A DNA stretch of 64,000 bases from Zeugodacus cucurbitae (Eukaryota; Arthropoda; Insecta; Diptera; Tephritidae): contig NC_071669.1 of assembly GCF_028554725.1 (NCBI RefSeq), forward strand, positions 52,197,001 through 52,261,000, read 5' to 3'. A program made the position numbers and the translations under genes. Shown here in pieces: positions 48,307 to 58,563 of this stretch. The notes under the pieces are model-generated. The model was not told the origin of the DNA, did no database searches, and was given only the letters and a program-made list of their open reading frames with translations. Each line of letters begins with the position of its first letter. Position 1 is the stretch's first letter.

Positions 48307-50961
48307 TCTAAAGATGAGAGAATATACATACATATGCAGATTGTGGAGAATAAGAGTTTGTTGCAAAGTTGATTCACATAAGTAGCGTTGGTTCAAATAC
48401 AAAACATATAGATAGTCAACAAGAGATCTTGATTTTTTAATATAATTCTATCTTATTTAGTTAAAGATTCGAAAATAAATGTTAATATTTGTTGGTAGGT
48501 GAAATAGTCTATATTTCTATATTAGGTAGTAAGTCTGAGATGTCGATGAATTTTTCATATTTTTCGTATAGTTGTAATTGTACTTTTAATAAAATAAAAA
48601 CAAGTTTTTATATTCGATTTCTAAATCTGAATATAATGTACGATAAAATATAAAATAAATATGAATTATAATACCCATTAGCTATATTTCATCGATCAAA
48701 TATTTGTTTTAATATTATAAGAAATTCATTGAATCGTTCCAACAACCATAAGGAAGTGCATGTGAAGATTTCGCGAATTTTTTGACCACAAGTTTATATG
48801 CCTGTGTATACTAAGATATATGTACTCACATTCAATACAAGCTCTGACGAAATGACGAAATGTTTGACAGTTTTTTGTGGCTATTTCTATATTTTATTTG
48901 CTTAATATTTTAGGCTTAAGCTTCAACATGAATGAATCATATACTGACATGTACATATGCATATGTATATGAGATAGTACCTATGCATATGCAAAAAACT
49001 TGCAAATTTAATTAGCATCACACTCATTTTTGGCTTCAACCAGCCACAGTAAAATTGCCGATAGCGAAAAGCTCACACTGAATTGGGTAATAATAAAAAG
49101 AAAAGAGAAACAAAAGGCAAAAATATGGCGTCATTGTTAGCACACACACACATACACATACTGGCATGAAATGTTAAACGCTAAAAAAGTGGGCAAAAAA
49201 TTCAGAAATATTACGAAAAATATGCATTAATGAAAATAGTATTACGAATGCCCGGCATTTTGGAACTAAATATGATAGATTGTCGGACGTTTACAAGCAC
49301 AAGCTATAGCACAAATGTATGTGTGTATGTATGTTTGTATGACTGTGAATATATTTAAGCTAATAAGAGAGCGTGAGCGGTCAAATATTAAGCGCTGGCA
49401 ACAAAAAGTTGTACAAAAACTACTAATATATTTATATATATGTAAATATATATGTGTGTATGTGTGCGTTCATATGTAACTATGTTAGTCGCCATACACA
49501 AAGTAAATGTAGTGGAAGTAGCAAAAACAAAAAAAAGAATTAATCATAAAAGAATGAATTCACTATTAAAAGCTGATGATTGAGTAAACAGCGCAAGCGG
49601 CGTAATGCACAAACAAACATATTTACATACGAACATACTTCCATATGAACACATCTATTATTTATGTACATATGTATGTCTGCATGCATGCCGGTTGAGT
49701 CTGGTCTGCTTGTTTATACCAAAAATAAACTGATAATGTAAAAATAATTGTGAATTGAATGAAAGAGCAACAGCACACACACATGCATACAGAATGGATG
49801 AGCGATAATAGCTAAAACTGCCATGTGGGCACATACACGTACATACTTATTGACAAAGCAAACAATGGCGAGTGCATAATTCAGAGGAAATGCAAAATTG
49901 AAAAAATTTAATGAAATAATATGAAATGCATAAAAATGGGGAAAAAGAAAAAAAAAATAAATTAAAAAAAAACAAAAAAAAAATTATAAAAAATAAAAAA
50001 AAAAATTTAAAAAAATGAGAAAAAAGTCATACAAAAGCCAATCGCTGAATTGAATGCAGCGCAACAATTAATTTCGTAAAGGCGATTGAATGCATTTGAA
50101 TGTGCCCATATGGAAGACAAATGCACTGCCACACATACATATGTAAAAATGTGTCTTTATGCAGTGCCATTTATGCAGCGAGCGATAAGAAGTCAACTGT
50201 ATCCACATGGCTGTGTGTGTTATTTGCATTTCAATACATAGCTAGGATTGTGTGTGTGTATGTAAGTATGTACATAAGCCTTCACATGTGTAATCAAACC
50301 GAAAAAGTGGGCCGCAACATGTATGCCAAGCCACTACTAACCAACAACACAATCGCCGATGGTTAATCACAATCAATAGCAACAACAACAATAACAAAAA
50401 ACAATCAATAATAACAACAACAACAAAGGCACTAGCAAAACGCTACACAAACACAAGTAAATCTATAGTGTCGATATAATCTAACAGCCGTCATGCCTTT
50501 TAGGCGCTGCCGCCGCCCTTGTGTGATAACTGTTTCACACACACACAACCACATACATTCAAATAGACTTGTGTAAATAGAAAATTGTAGGCGTACAAAT
50601 CCCTTGATGTGTGATATCCTGTCCGCCTAACTGCTGGCTTATTTGGCTGACCAACGCTTGTTATTGTGTTGTTGTTGTTGCTGCAATTGTTGGCATTTCG
50701 TTGCTGTTGGGGTTCTTGTCGCGCGAGGCGTTTTGTATTGAATGGCGAATATTTTATCAGCGGCGTCTAGCAAATTTATCACCAAATATGTATATCCACC
50801 CCCCTTTTCAGCCGAAAATAGCCGGAAGTCGTAGGCTTGCATACATATATACATTTATGAAAGTATATATGCATTTACATAGTTTCTTATCATGACTGCA
50901 GGCATTTTACTCGCCACTATACATATATAAAATAATTATTGCTTGCATACGTACATATGTA
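48307..50961. other. Intergenic or intronic DNA
   Basis: AT-rich. An A-rich low-complexity tract spans 49935-50020, with CAA/GTT runs at 50380-50425 and 50668-50682 and numerous CATA/TATG words. Open frames at 50100 and 50611 show no domain. Confidence 0.4.
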
Positions 50962-52212
50962 ACGGGTGATTTTTTTGAGGTTAGGATTTTCATGCATTAG
51001 TATTTGACAGATCACGTGGGATTTCAGACATGGTGTCAAAGAGAAAGATGCTCAGTATGCTTTGACATTTCATCATGAATAGACTTACTAACGAGCAACG
51101 CTTGCAAATCATTGAATTTTATTACCAAAATCAGTGTTCGGTTCGAAATGTGTTTCGCGCTTTACGTCCGATTTATGGTCTACATAATCGACCAAGTGAG
51201 CAAACAATTAATGCGATTGTGACCAAGTTTCGCACTCAGTTTACTTTATTGGACATTAAACCAACCACACGAATGCGTACAGTGCGTACAGAAGAGAATA
51301 TTGCGTCTGTTTCTGAGAGTGTGGCTGAAGACCGTGAAATGTCGATTCGTCGCCGTTCGCAGCAATTGGGTTTGTGTTATTCGACCACATGGAAGATTTT
51401 ACGCAAAGATCTTGGTGTAAAACCGTATAAAATACAGCTCGTGCAAGAACTGAAGCCGAACGATCTGCCACAACGTCGAATTTTCAGTGAATGGGCCCTA
51501 GAAAAGTTGGCAGAAAATCCGCTTTTTTATCGACAAATTTTGTTCAGCGATGAGGCTCATTTCTGGTTGAATGGCTACGTAAATAAGCAAAATTGCCGCA
51601 TTTGGGGTGAAGAGCAACCAGAAGCCGTTCAAGAACTGCCCATGCATCCCGAAAAATGCACTGTTTGGTGTGGTTTGTACGCTGGTGGAATCATTGGACC
51701 GTATTTTTTCAAAGATGCTGTTGGACGCAACGTTACGGTGAATGGCGATCGCTATCGTTCGATGCTAACAAACTTTTTGTTGCCAAAAATGGAAGAACTG
51801 AACTTGGTTGACATGTGGTTTCAACAAGATGGCGCTACATGCCACACAGCTCGCGATTCTATGGCCATTTTGAGGGAAAACTTCGGAGAACAATTCATCT
51901 CAAGAAATGGACCCGTAAGTTGGCCACCAAGATCATGCGATTTAACGCCTTTAGACTATTTTTTGTGGGGCTACGTCAAGTCTAAAGTCTACAGAAATAA
52001 GCCAGCAACTATTCCAGCTTTGGAAGACAACATTTCCGAAGAAATTCGGGCTATTCCGGCCGAAATGCTCGAAAAAGTTGCCCAAAATTGGACTTTCCGA
52101 ATGGACCACCTAAGACGCAGCCGCGGTCAACATTTAAATGAAATTATCTTCAAAAAGTAAATGTCATGAACCAATCTAAAAAAAGTTATCAAGCTCTTAA
52201 AAAATCACCCTT
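50962..52212 (+). mobile_element. DD41D mariner element, copy C (complete, opposite strand)
   Basis: 1251-bp element with ends ACGGGTGATTTTTTTGAGG (50962) and, inverted, AAGGGTGATTTTTTAAGAG (ending 52212), each flanked by TA. It is about 55 bp shorter than copy A because of one deletion between the stop codon and the right end. The coding sequence appears identical. Confidence 0.93.
51075..52160 (+). CDS. Tc1/mariner transposase, DD41D type (copy C)
   Basis: 361 residues, the same protein sequence as copies A and B, on the plus strand. D159, D252 and D294, both helix-turn-helix regions and the C-terminal basic tail (HLRRSRGQHLNEIIFKK) are intact. The start ATG lies 113 bp inside the left end. 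Identity between copies separated by about 40 kb and by orientation indicates very recent movement or gene conversion. Confidence 0.93.
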   Translation: MNRLTNEQRLQIIEFYYQNQCSVRNVFRALRPIYGLHNRPSEQTINAIVTKFRTQFTLLDIKPTTRMRTVRTEENIASVSESVAEDREMSIRRRSQQLGLCYSTTWKILRKDLGVKPYKIQLVQELKPNDLPQRRIFSEWALEKLAENPLFYRQILFSDEAHFWLNGYVNKQNCRIWGEEQPEAVQELPMHPEKCTVWCGLYAGGIIGPYFFKDAVGRNVTVNGDRYRSMLTNFLLPKMEELNLVDMWFQQDGATCHTARDSMAILRENFGEQFISRNGPVSWPPRSCDLTPLDYFLWGYVKSKVYRNKPATIPALEDNISEEIRAIPAEMLEKVAQNWTFRMDHLRRSRGQHLNEIIFKK

Positions 52213-53099
52213 TATTTATTGTAAATGTTATATTTCGTGCTGGTTTTTGCGGATAACCTTCTGATTAATTTCCCGCTTGTTTTTTGTTTCATCGAAAAAA
52301 TGTTGAGTGCAACTTTAAATCGGTCCTAAAATTTCGCTGGAAATATCAAGCAGACCACTACCGTTATACGCATTTGGCGGATGTCAAAAAATATTCTAAA
52401 GATGACTAAAATGGTGCGACTAAATCTGACAGCATTCTAAGAAACTTTTAGGTAAAAAAAAATTAATTTCGCTTCCAAAAGCGCTACAATTGCGTACATA
52501 TGATTCAGCGGCAATTGAAACGGGTTTTTATCAAACCAGCAAGCGGTTTTTAACGAAATTTTAGTCCGGAAAATAGTTAGTTATTCTATAAAGCAAAAGT
52601 CCCTATTTGTATTTCTAACTAAAAACTACTAGATCTAGTTGCTAGGCACCTTTAGAATAGCATTCACTTGACATTACATAACAGAACCGCTTAAAGATAT
52701 TTTTATAGAGAATTCATGCAGTATATGCAAGGTCGTTGATACACTGCTTTTTCATACCTAAGTAATAACAGTTTGAGGTTCTACTTATCGTATTAGTTAC
52801 TAGGAACACTTCATGGATAAAGTTTGGAAGCTATCTACAATTATAAAACTTTAATTTGGCGATTATAAGGCAAAGCTAATGGCAATGTATCGCTGTTCAG
52901 TAAAATCTCAGTTTAAATGTCTATTATATGACAAACTTTTCAGTGAATAAAAATATCATTTATTTTGTGAGAGGTGCTGTAAAAATCGGTAGAGAAAAGA
53001 GCATCGATGATTATAAATTTTAATTTTAAAAGAGCTCAAGCCAGTTAGGATTTTTTTCTTGTTTAAAAGGCTTTTTTTAAAATATTTTTAATCAATTAT
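52213..53099. other. Intergenic or intronic DNA
   Basis: No recognised feature. Confidence 0.35.
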
Positions 53100-53245
53100 T
53101 TCTTTAAAAGTTTTCTATAGCAATTTTCAAGAGTTAGTAGAGAAGCTCTTACTTGTATTATAGTAAAAATTATTTTTTCAAAGATTATTTTCTTGATCTT
53201 TGAAAACAGTAAAAAGTCTCTGAGAATCTGATCTAAAAAATGTAA
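53100..53245 (+). repeat. Diverged direct repeat, left member
   Basis: The segment from TATTTCTTTAAAAGTTTTC to TCTGATCTAAAAAATG matches 53935-54090 at roughly 70% by eye, in the same orientation. The pair brackets the repeat at 53255-53931. Confidence 0.55.
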
Positions 53246-53254
53246 ATAATAATG

Positions 53255-53931
53255 GACGCAATCGGTTCACAATCACGCCTACTTCCCTTATAACTCAATT
53301 TTGAATTCCATCTGATTCGTTCACTTTATAATATATACATTAGGAACCGATGAAGATGAAGATGAAGAAGCGGAATAAAACTAAACACAAATACTGTACT
53401 TGAGCTGTGGCACCACTTGTGAAAAAATTGTCGAGATCGGACTATACGTTTTCAAGGCTTCGGATATCGAACATGAAGAAGGGTACTTTTTCACCGAAAA
53501 TATCGTTAAATCTCTGAGATATTTTAATGTAATTCGGAGGGAATCTCTTTCTTCTACTAGTTTATCTCTGTAACAAAAATGGTTAAAATCGGGTCATACT
53601 TCCCCTAGCTCCCATATACCTTATATTTGGATTATTAAACTTCCTGTGGGCTTCATTCTTGTATATAGGTTAATATGTGAGATATGTTAGTAAAATTAAG
53701 TGAACGTATAGTCTTGGATATAGTGTACCTTGGTGGTGAAAATGAGTGAAATCGGTTCAAGAATTACCTTAGCCCTCGGACAATATATATGAAGATTTTC
53801 GTTATTATAGTGGACTTTATGCCGCATATATGAGTCAAATTGTGTGTTATCTTAATAAAACTACATCAATATATTGCGGGAGTATAAAATGTTCATTTGC
53901 ACCCGCACTTAGCCTGTCTTTAATTGTTTTT
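53255..53931 (-). repeat. Interspersed repeat of the GTTCGGGTGTAACCGAAC family
   Basis: The reverse complement matches about 61850-62460. It ends TGCGGGAGTATAAAATGTTC near 53895 and TTAGCC...TTAATTGT at 53931, a decayed version of the palindromic end at 61846. A GATGAAGATGAAGATGAAGAA expansion sits at 53350-53370. No coding capacity. Confidence 0.65.
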
Positions 53932-53934
53932 TCT

Positions 53935-54090
53935 TGAAATATTTCTTTCAACAATTTTCAATAGTTAGCGGAAAAGATCTTAGTTAGCTTAGATTTATAG
54001 TGAATATTATTTTCCCAGTATATATTTTCAAGAGATTTGAAAACAGAAAAATGTGTCTGACGGTCTGATCCGAAGAATACGAAGGATGCG
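53935..54090 (+). repeat. Diverged direct repeat, right member
   Basis: Counterpart of 53100-53245 (TATTTCTTTCAAC ... TCTGATCCGAAGAATACG). Confidence 0.55.
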
Positions 54091-54381
54091 TATATAATTT
54101 AAAGCCTAATGTTATTGACTTACGACACAATGAATCGGTCTACTGTCTTTTAAAGGTTAGATCTAATCATGAAACGTATGCTTTGAATTCAATTGGTTTC
54201 CTCTCATTGTATAGAAACCCGTCTGGTCTAAAATCAGACACGATTTTCTTTGGTATCGATGTAGTTGGGGTATACATAATGTTGGTTTCTGAGACACGTC
54301 AGTTAGGCTTTATTGAAAAATAGAAATGTCAGTATTCGCAGATGAACTTACAAGCATCTTTGGGTACTAGTTATAAATATT

Positions 54382-54570
54382 TTGTTAAAAATATTTGTAA
54401 GATCTTTCATACGAAACCCGATTTCAATCTCTGAATTGGATGATAGAGCCCTATATAAAGATCATTCTCATGGGCTGAAAGCGAAATATTATTGTAATAT
54501 CAGTGCTACCAATTACAAAGGCTGTACTGCCAAACTAATTAGATTTCAGGAAAGATTAATAATTGATTGA
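54382..54570 (+). pseudogene. Possible FLYWCH zinc-finger fragment
   Basis: Residues from FIRNPISISELDDRALYKDH onward, then KAKYYCNISATNYKGC and TAKLIRFQERLIID, fit the FLYWCH pattern (F...L...Y...K.YWC......C.A+), with Tyr in place of the usual Trp. The frame stops (TGA) just before the final His-x-His pair would be expected, so the domain is incomplete. FLYWCH exons occur in mod(mdg4)-type loci and in transposon-derived genes. No splice sites or neighbouring exons were recognised. Could be a decayed exon or a chance match. Confidence 0.35.
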
Positions 54571-56891
54571 GATCCGAACACTTTACATTAATTTCAAGAA
54601 TTCAAGAAGATTAATACATATAGTTTCCATTTTTTCTGGAACTTTTCATTTATTGAAAATATGATATATGTATACTATATATTAATGAGTAGAGAGGAGA
54701 GGGTTTAATAACTCTTCTATCAAATAAAAGTACCAAAAAAAGGAAAAAAAAATATCAATTAAGTGTCACGAATTCTCGTCGTAATGAGATTTAAGCAACC
54801 AGCATCCACAAGGTAAAAAAAAAACAGTCAATTTCCAGACAATCAAATATTGGTGCCAACTGATGAGCGCCAGTCAATTCGGTCGTGGCTGCTGCTGCCA
54901 TGAGTTTGTTATTCTTGTGGAGGGTGTGCCTGCTGATGACAGCTCACATTGTTGTCACACCATTTACATTCTTCTGTTTCATAAGTCACGTTAAATGTGA
55001 CTCGATAATCAACGGCAAATAATAGTAAGTGTTGGCAAGAGGTTGGGGGATTAGGGGCCCAAGAGATTGGGGCTCTATTCTAGGTGTGTGTGGGTTGGCT
55101 TACACGCCAATTTTTTCGCTTTCGTTGGCAGTGCGAAAACGAAAACGTCACTAAATGAATAAAAGAACAGTTAGGCGAACAAAGTGAATGGAATGGCATG
55201 GAAGGTGGTACAGTCGAAAAGAGAAGGTTGGTGCGGGAAATGCTGGCTAAATAAGCAGCAACAAAAAAATTATCATAATATAGTAGAATAATAGCAACAA
55301 CAACAACAAAAGCAGCAAATATTAGCAAAGAAAAAGCAAAAAAAGAAGGTATGCAGTGAGCAGTAGGAAATGTAATTAAGATAAAACCGACGGGTGTCGA
55401 AAGCATGAAAACCAGCAGCAGTCAAGTGAACAGCGCTTGGCAAATGTATATATGTATGTATGTATATAGTATGTACACGACGCATCAGTAATCGGAGAAT
55501 TATTGCAAATTGCAGATGATTGTCTACAAAAACAGCAAAAATGGCAATAACCAGAAGCAGCTCACACAAAGCTACCCAGCACAATGACGGCCTTGTCAGA
55601 CCTGCTAAATTGTATATATATATGTCTGTATGTATTTGTGCCGCTTGTGGCAAGTGTATGCATTCAAGTGGGCGCTCCAAATCGCCGGAAGGTGGCTCAA
55701 CGCCAAACAGAGTCAAGAAAATTCGCAAATAAAAAATTGTATAGAAAAAGAATTACCCAACAAATGCACACATACATACATACATACAAATAATTGTAGG
55801 TTTTCGTGTATATATGTATGGATATTTGCATTTGTTTGCCTGACTGTGTGCCTACATCATTGATTCACATGGGAGCGTATTTAATTGAAATCGATTAGCT
55901 TAGCGAGAAAAGCACATACGTTCGCTTTGCAAAAATATCTAAAGACCTATATGTGTTTGAGTGTATGTATGTATGTATGTGTAACTCATTTTATTATCGA
56001 ATGCTGCATGCTGGCTTCCTTTATTGTTATCGTATAAATATATGTATGTGCATATGTATATAACATTCATATAAATTCAAATGTTCTGCAACAGTACAAA
56101 TGTGATAAGTGCGTACATATGTACATATATATACATATATATGTATATATGTATGTATGTATGCATGTTACATCGAAATACTTATAGTTTATTGTATAGG
56201 CGTACAATTGAATTGAATCGAAATTGCGCTAAGGTGAATCAGCGTTGGGGAATTTTTATTTATCAGCGTTGTGTTGTGCATGAAAAAACATACATCTATA
56301 CGAGTATATACCCGCCCTTGAAAAAAGAAATTGAAAAACATTTATATATGCCGATATACGCATATTTGTATAGAAAGGGAAAGCTTGCAGTGCTTAAAAT
56401 AGATTGCACTTGAGTGCCGTATACTGTGTTGTATTGTTAAAAAAAAAATAAAAAGTTAAAAACAGAAAGCTTTGAAGCATAACAAAATATTTTATTAAAA
56501 GCAATTCTACAATTAAAAATTTCAAATATAAATAACACTGAGAAAGAATGCTCAGCATTTAGTCGAAATATTTATGCCTTTCATGAATGAAACTTGAAAT
56601 TAAATTTCGCGAATATTTCGAGAATTTTAAAATACATTGTTTGACAACTATATAATGTAGTGTTTGATAACTAAAAAAATATCAGTTTTTGTACTAGTTG
56701 CTTAATCGGTTGTGAAAGCTTGCTTTTTCTAGGTGAAAGATTTATAAATTATATTGTAAGAGAACTAAAAAAAACAAGAAGCTTTCGTAATTATCACAAA
56801 GAGTGAAAGCTTTATTTTTTGTGTGAAAGCTTCGTGATTTTCATAAAAGTTTTTTAGAGCTCTTTTGAATACCAATTTCGGGAATAAAATA
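54571..56891. other. Intergenic or intronic DNA
   Basis: 54.85-55.9 kb has more balanced composition, with CAA and CAG runs at 55297-55318 and several overlapping open frames up to 151 codons on both strands. None has a recognisable domain. 56.1-56.2 kb is TATA/CATG microsatellite. Confidence 0.4.
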
Positions 56892-57394
56892 TTTTTATAC
56901 TCTCGCAACAAAGTTGCTACGAGAGTATAATAGTTTTGTTCACATAACGGTTGTTTGTAACGCCTAAAACTAGACGAGTTAGATATAGAGTCATATATAC
57001 CAAAGGGATCAGGGTGACGAGTAGGTTTGAAATCCGGATGTCTGTTCATAGAAATAATAGTAGAAGCAAGCTGCCCTCAGATTTTTTTACAAAATGAAAA
57101 ATGGTCGTGCCAGTTGTCCGATTATGCCCATTTTGGAAAGCAACCCTCTCACGGTCCCAAGGAACATGTGTTCCAAGTTTCATCAAGATACCTCGATTTT
57201 TACTCAAGTTATCCGTTGCACGGACGGACGGACGGACAGATAGACATTCGGATTTTGACTCGTCTAGTCACCCTGATCATTTTGATAAATATAACCCTAT
57301 ATCTAACTCGTTTAGTTTTATGACTTACAAACAACCGTTATGTGAACAATACTATAATACTCTCATAGCAACTTTTGTTGCGAGAGTATAAAAA
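56892..57394. mobile_element. Complete fold-back repeat with hairpin ends, 503 bp
   Basis: The left end TTTTTATACTCTCGCAAC is mirrored by GTTGCGAGAGTATAAAAA at the right. The outer about 130 bp of each side are inverted copies (TTTTGTTCACATAACGGTTG / CAACCGTTATGTGAACAA; a copy of GAGTTAGATATA on each side). Each end also folds on itself (CTCTCGCAAC-aaa-GTTGC..CGAGAG). The centre holds GGACGGACGGACGGACAG. This smallest intact copy defines the family whose ends also appear at 15690, 60746 and 63279. No transposase. Confidence 0.8.
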
Positions 57395-57725
57395 TTCCTG
57401 TGGCCGCCATTTTGTAATTTAAAAAAAAAAAAATTCGGGCCCAGGATTATCTATTTATAAAACTAATTTTTCGCATCCGATTGATTTTAGATGAATCTCC
57501 AAGGCCTTATGATTGTTACCACACGGAACTTTTTTCTGGAACTGGGTCAACACAAACAGCTATAACCTTGGAAATTATAAGTTTTTTTTGTCAAATTTTC
57601 GTGACTTCAAGTCAAAACATTGTGTAATAGTGTCAAATTATTACTTTTGTAAACATAACATGATTTAATGGCAAACAAAAAATTACTGAGAGTTCTAATC
57701 TTTTTGTGTCTCAGACTACCCCGAA
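57395..57725 (+). repeat. Interspersed repeat R4, copy 3 (3' part)
   Basis: Matches the second half of R4 from the 'CCGCCATTTTGT' box to GTGTCTCAGACTACCCCGAAACC. It abuts the fold-back element directly. Confidence 0.7.
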
Positions 57726-58393
57726 ACCATTAAAGATTAGTATGCTTTACATTGTGCCCTCTAAATATTAAAATTCAAGGTTTTGGAAATTAGGCCTTTC
57801 CTTTTTGTTTGTTGGTAATTATAGTATCATTAAAAAAAAAGGTTTGAGCCTAAGATTTGATGAGCGCTTGTTTGAAGGTAGAAATATATGGTCAGTTTTC
57901 TCACTGATTTCTAAAGTGAATATCGTTTTGAAAAGAAAAAGAATTTAGTTTCCTTACGTAATTCATAATAGAGAACATTTGATGGTTTCTAAAGTATATT
58001 TGCCAGACAAAACAGAGCAAATTTATAGCTATATGTATAGTAGCCTACTAGCCTGTAGCCTGTAGTTTAAGATTCATAAAAAATATATTTACATTTTTAT
58101 TATTTAAGACGGTTAACCCTACGCTATAACATATGATTTATGATAATTTGTTATACCCAGTAGGAAAGTAAAGATGTATAACTGTGGCTGGAAAGAATAT
58201 CGAAAATGTGTAAGTGAAAGCTGTAGCTGAGGTTTTTCATCTTTAAGGAGATGGAAATTTAATGGTGCAGAGCAAGTCTATTTAACCTAGTTTTCACTAT
58301 GGTACCATAAAAATACTTGGCTCCCTTTCTACTGCTTTTGGCTACTTCGGCATTAAACTGATTAGTTACAAAGCGCTTTGAAATGTGGTAGTA
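57726..58393. other. Intergenic or intronic DNA
   Basis: No recognised feature. A 63-codon minus-strand frame (58259-58450) runs into the MITE at 58394 and has no recognised domain. Confidence 0.35.
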
Positions 58394-58563
58394 CAGTGAT
58401 CCTTGCTTAAGTGCTTCTCCGCATAAATCTCTGTAACATTTAACCCACAAATAATGTTTTTGCTATTTTCCTCTTTTAAGTGCCTTCTCCTGTTTCAGTG
58501 CATCAAAAGTGTAACATCTTTAACAGTGGCACTTAAGCGGGGATTAAGTTAGTGGAATTACTG
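58394..58563. mobile_element. pogo-like MITE, 170 bp
   Basis: The left end CAGTGATCCTTGCTTAAGTG after a TA corresponds to the inverted right end CAGTAATTCCAC...CCCCGCTTAAGTG. CAGT(R)ATTCC-GCTTAAGTG ends and a TA target are typical of pogo/Tigger-type elements. The right target base pair is changed (AT). No coding capacity. Confidence 0.5.

Noticed and set aside
55273..55728. 151-codon minus-strand frame
   Set aside because: The start and length depend on CAA/GTT runs; frames on both strands are open here and none has a domain.
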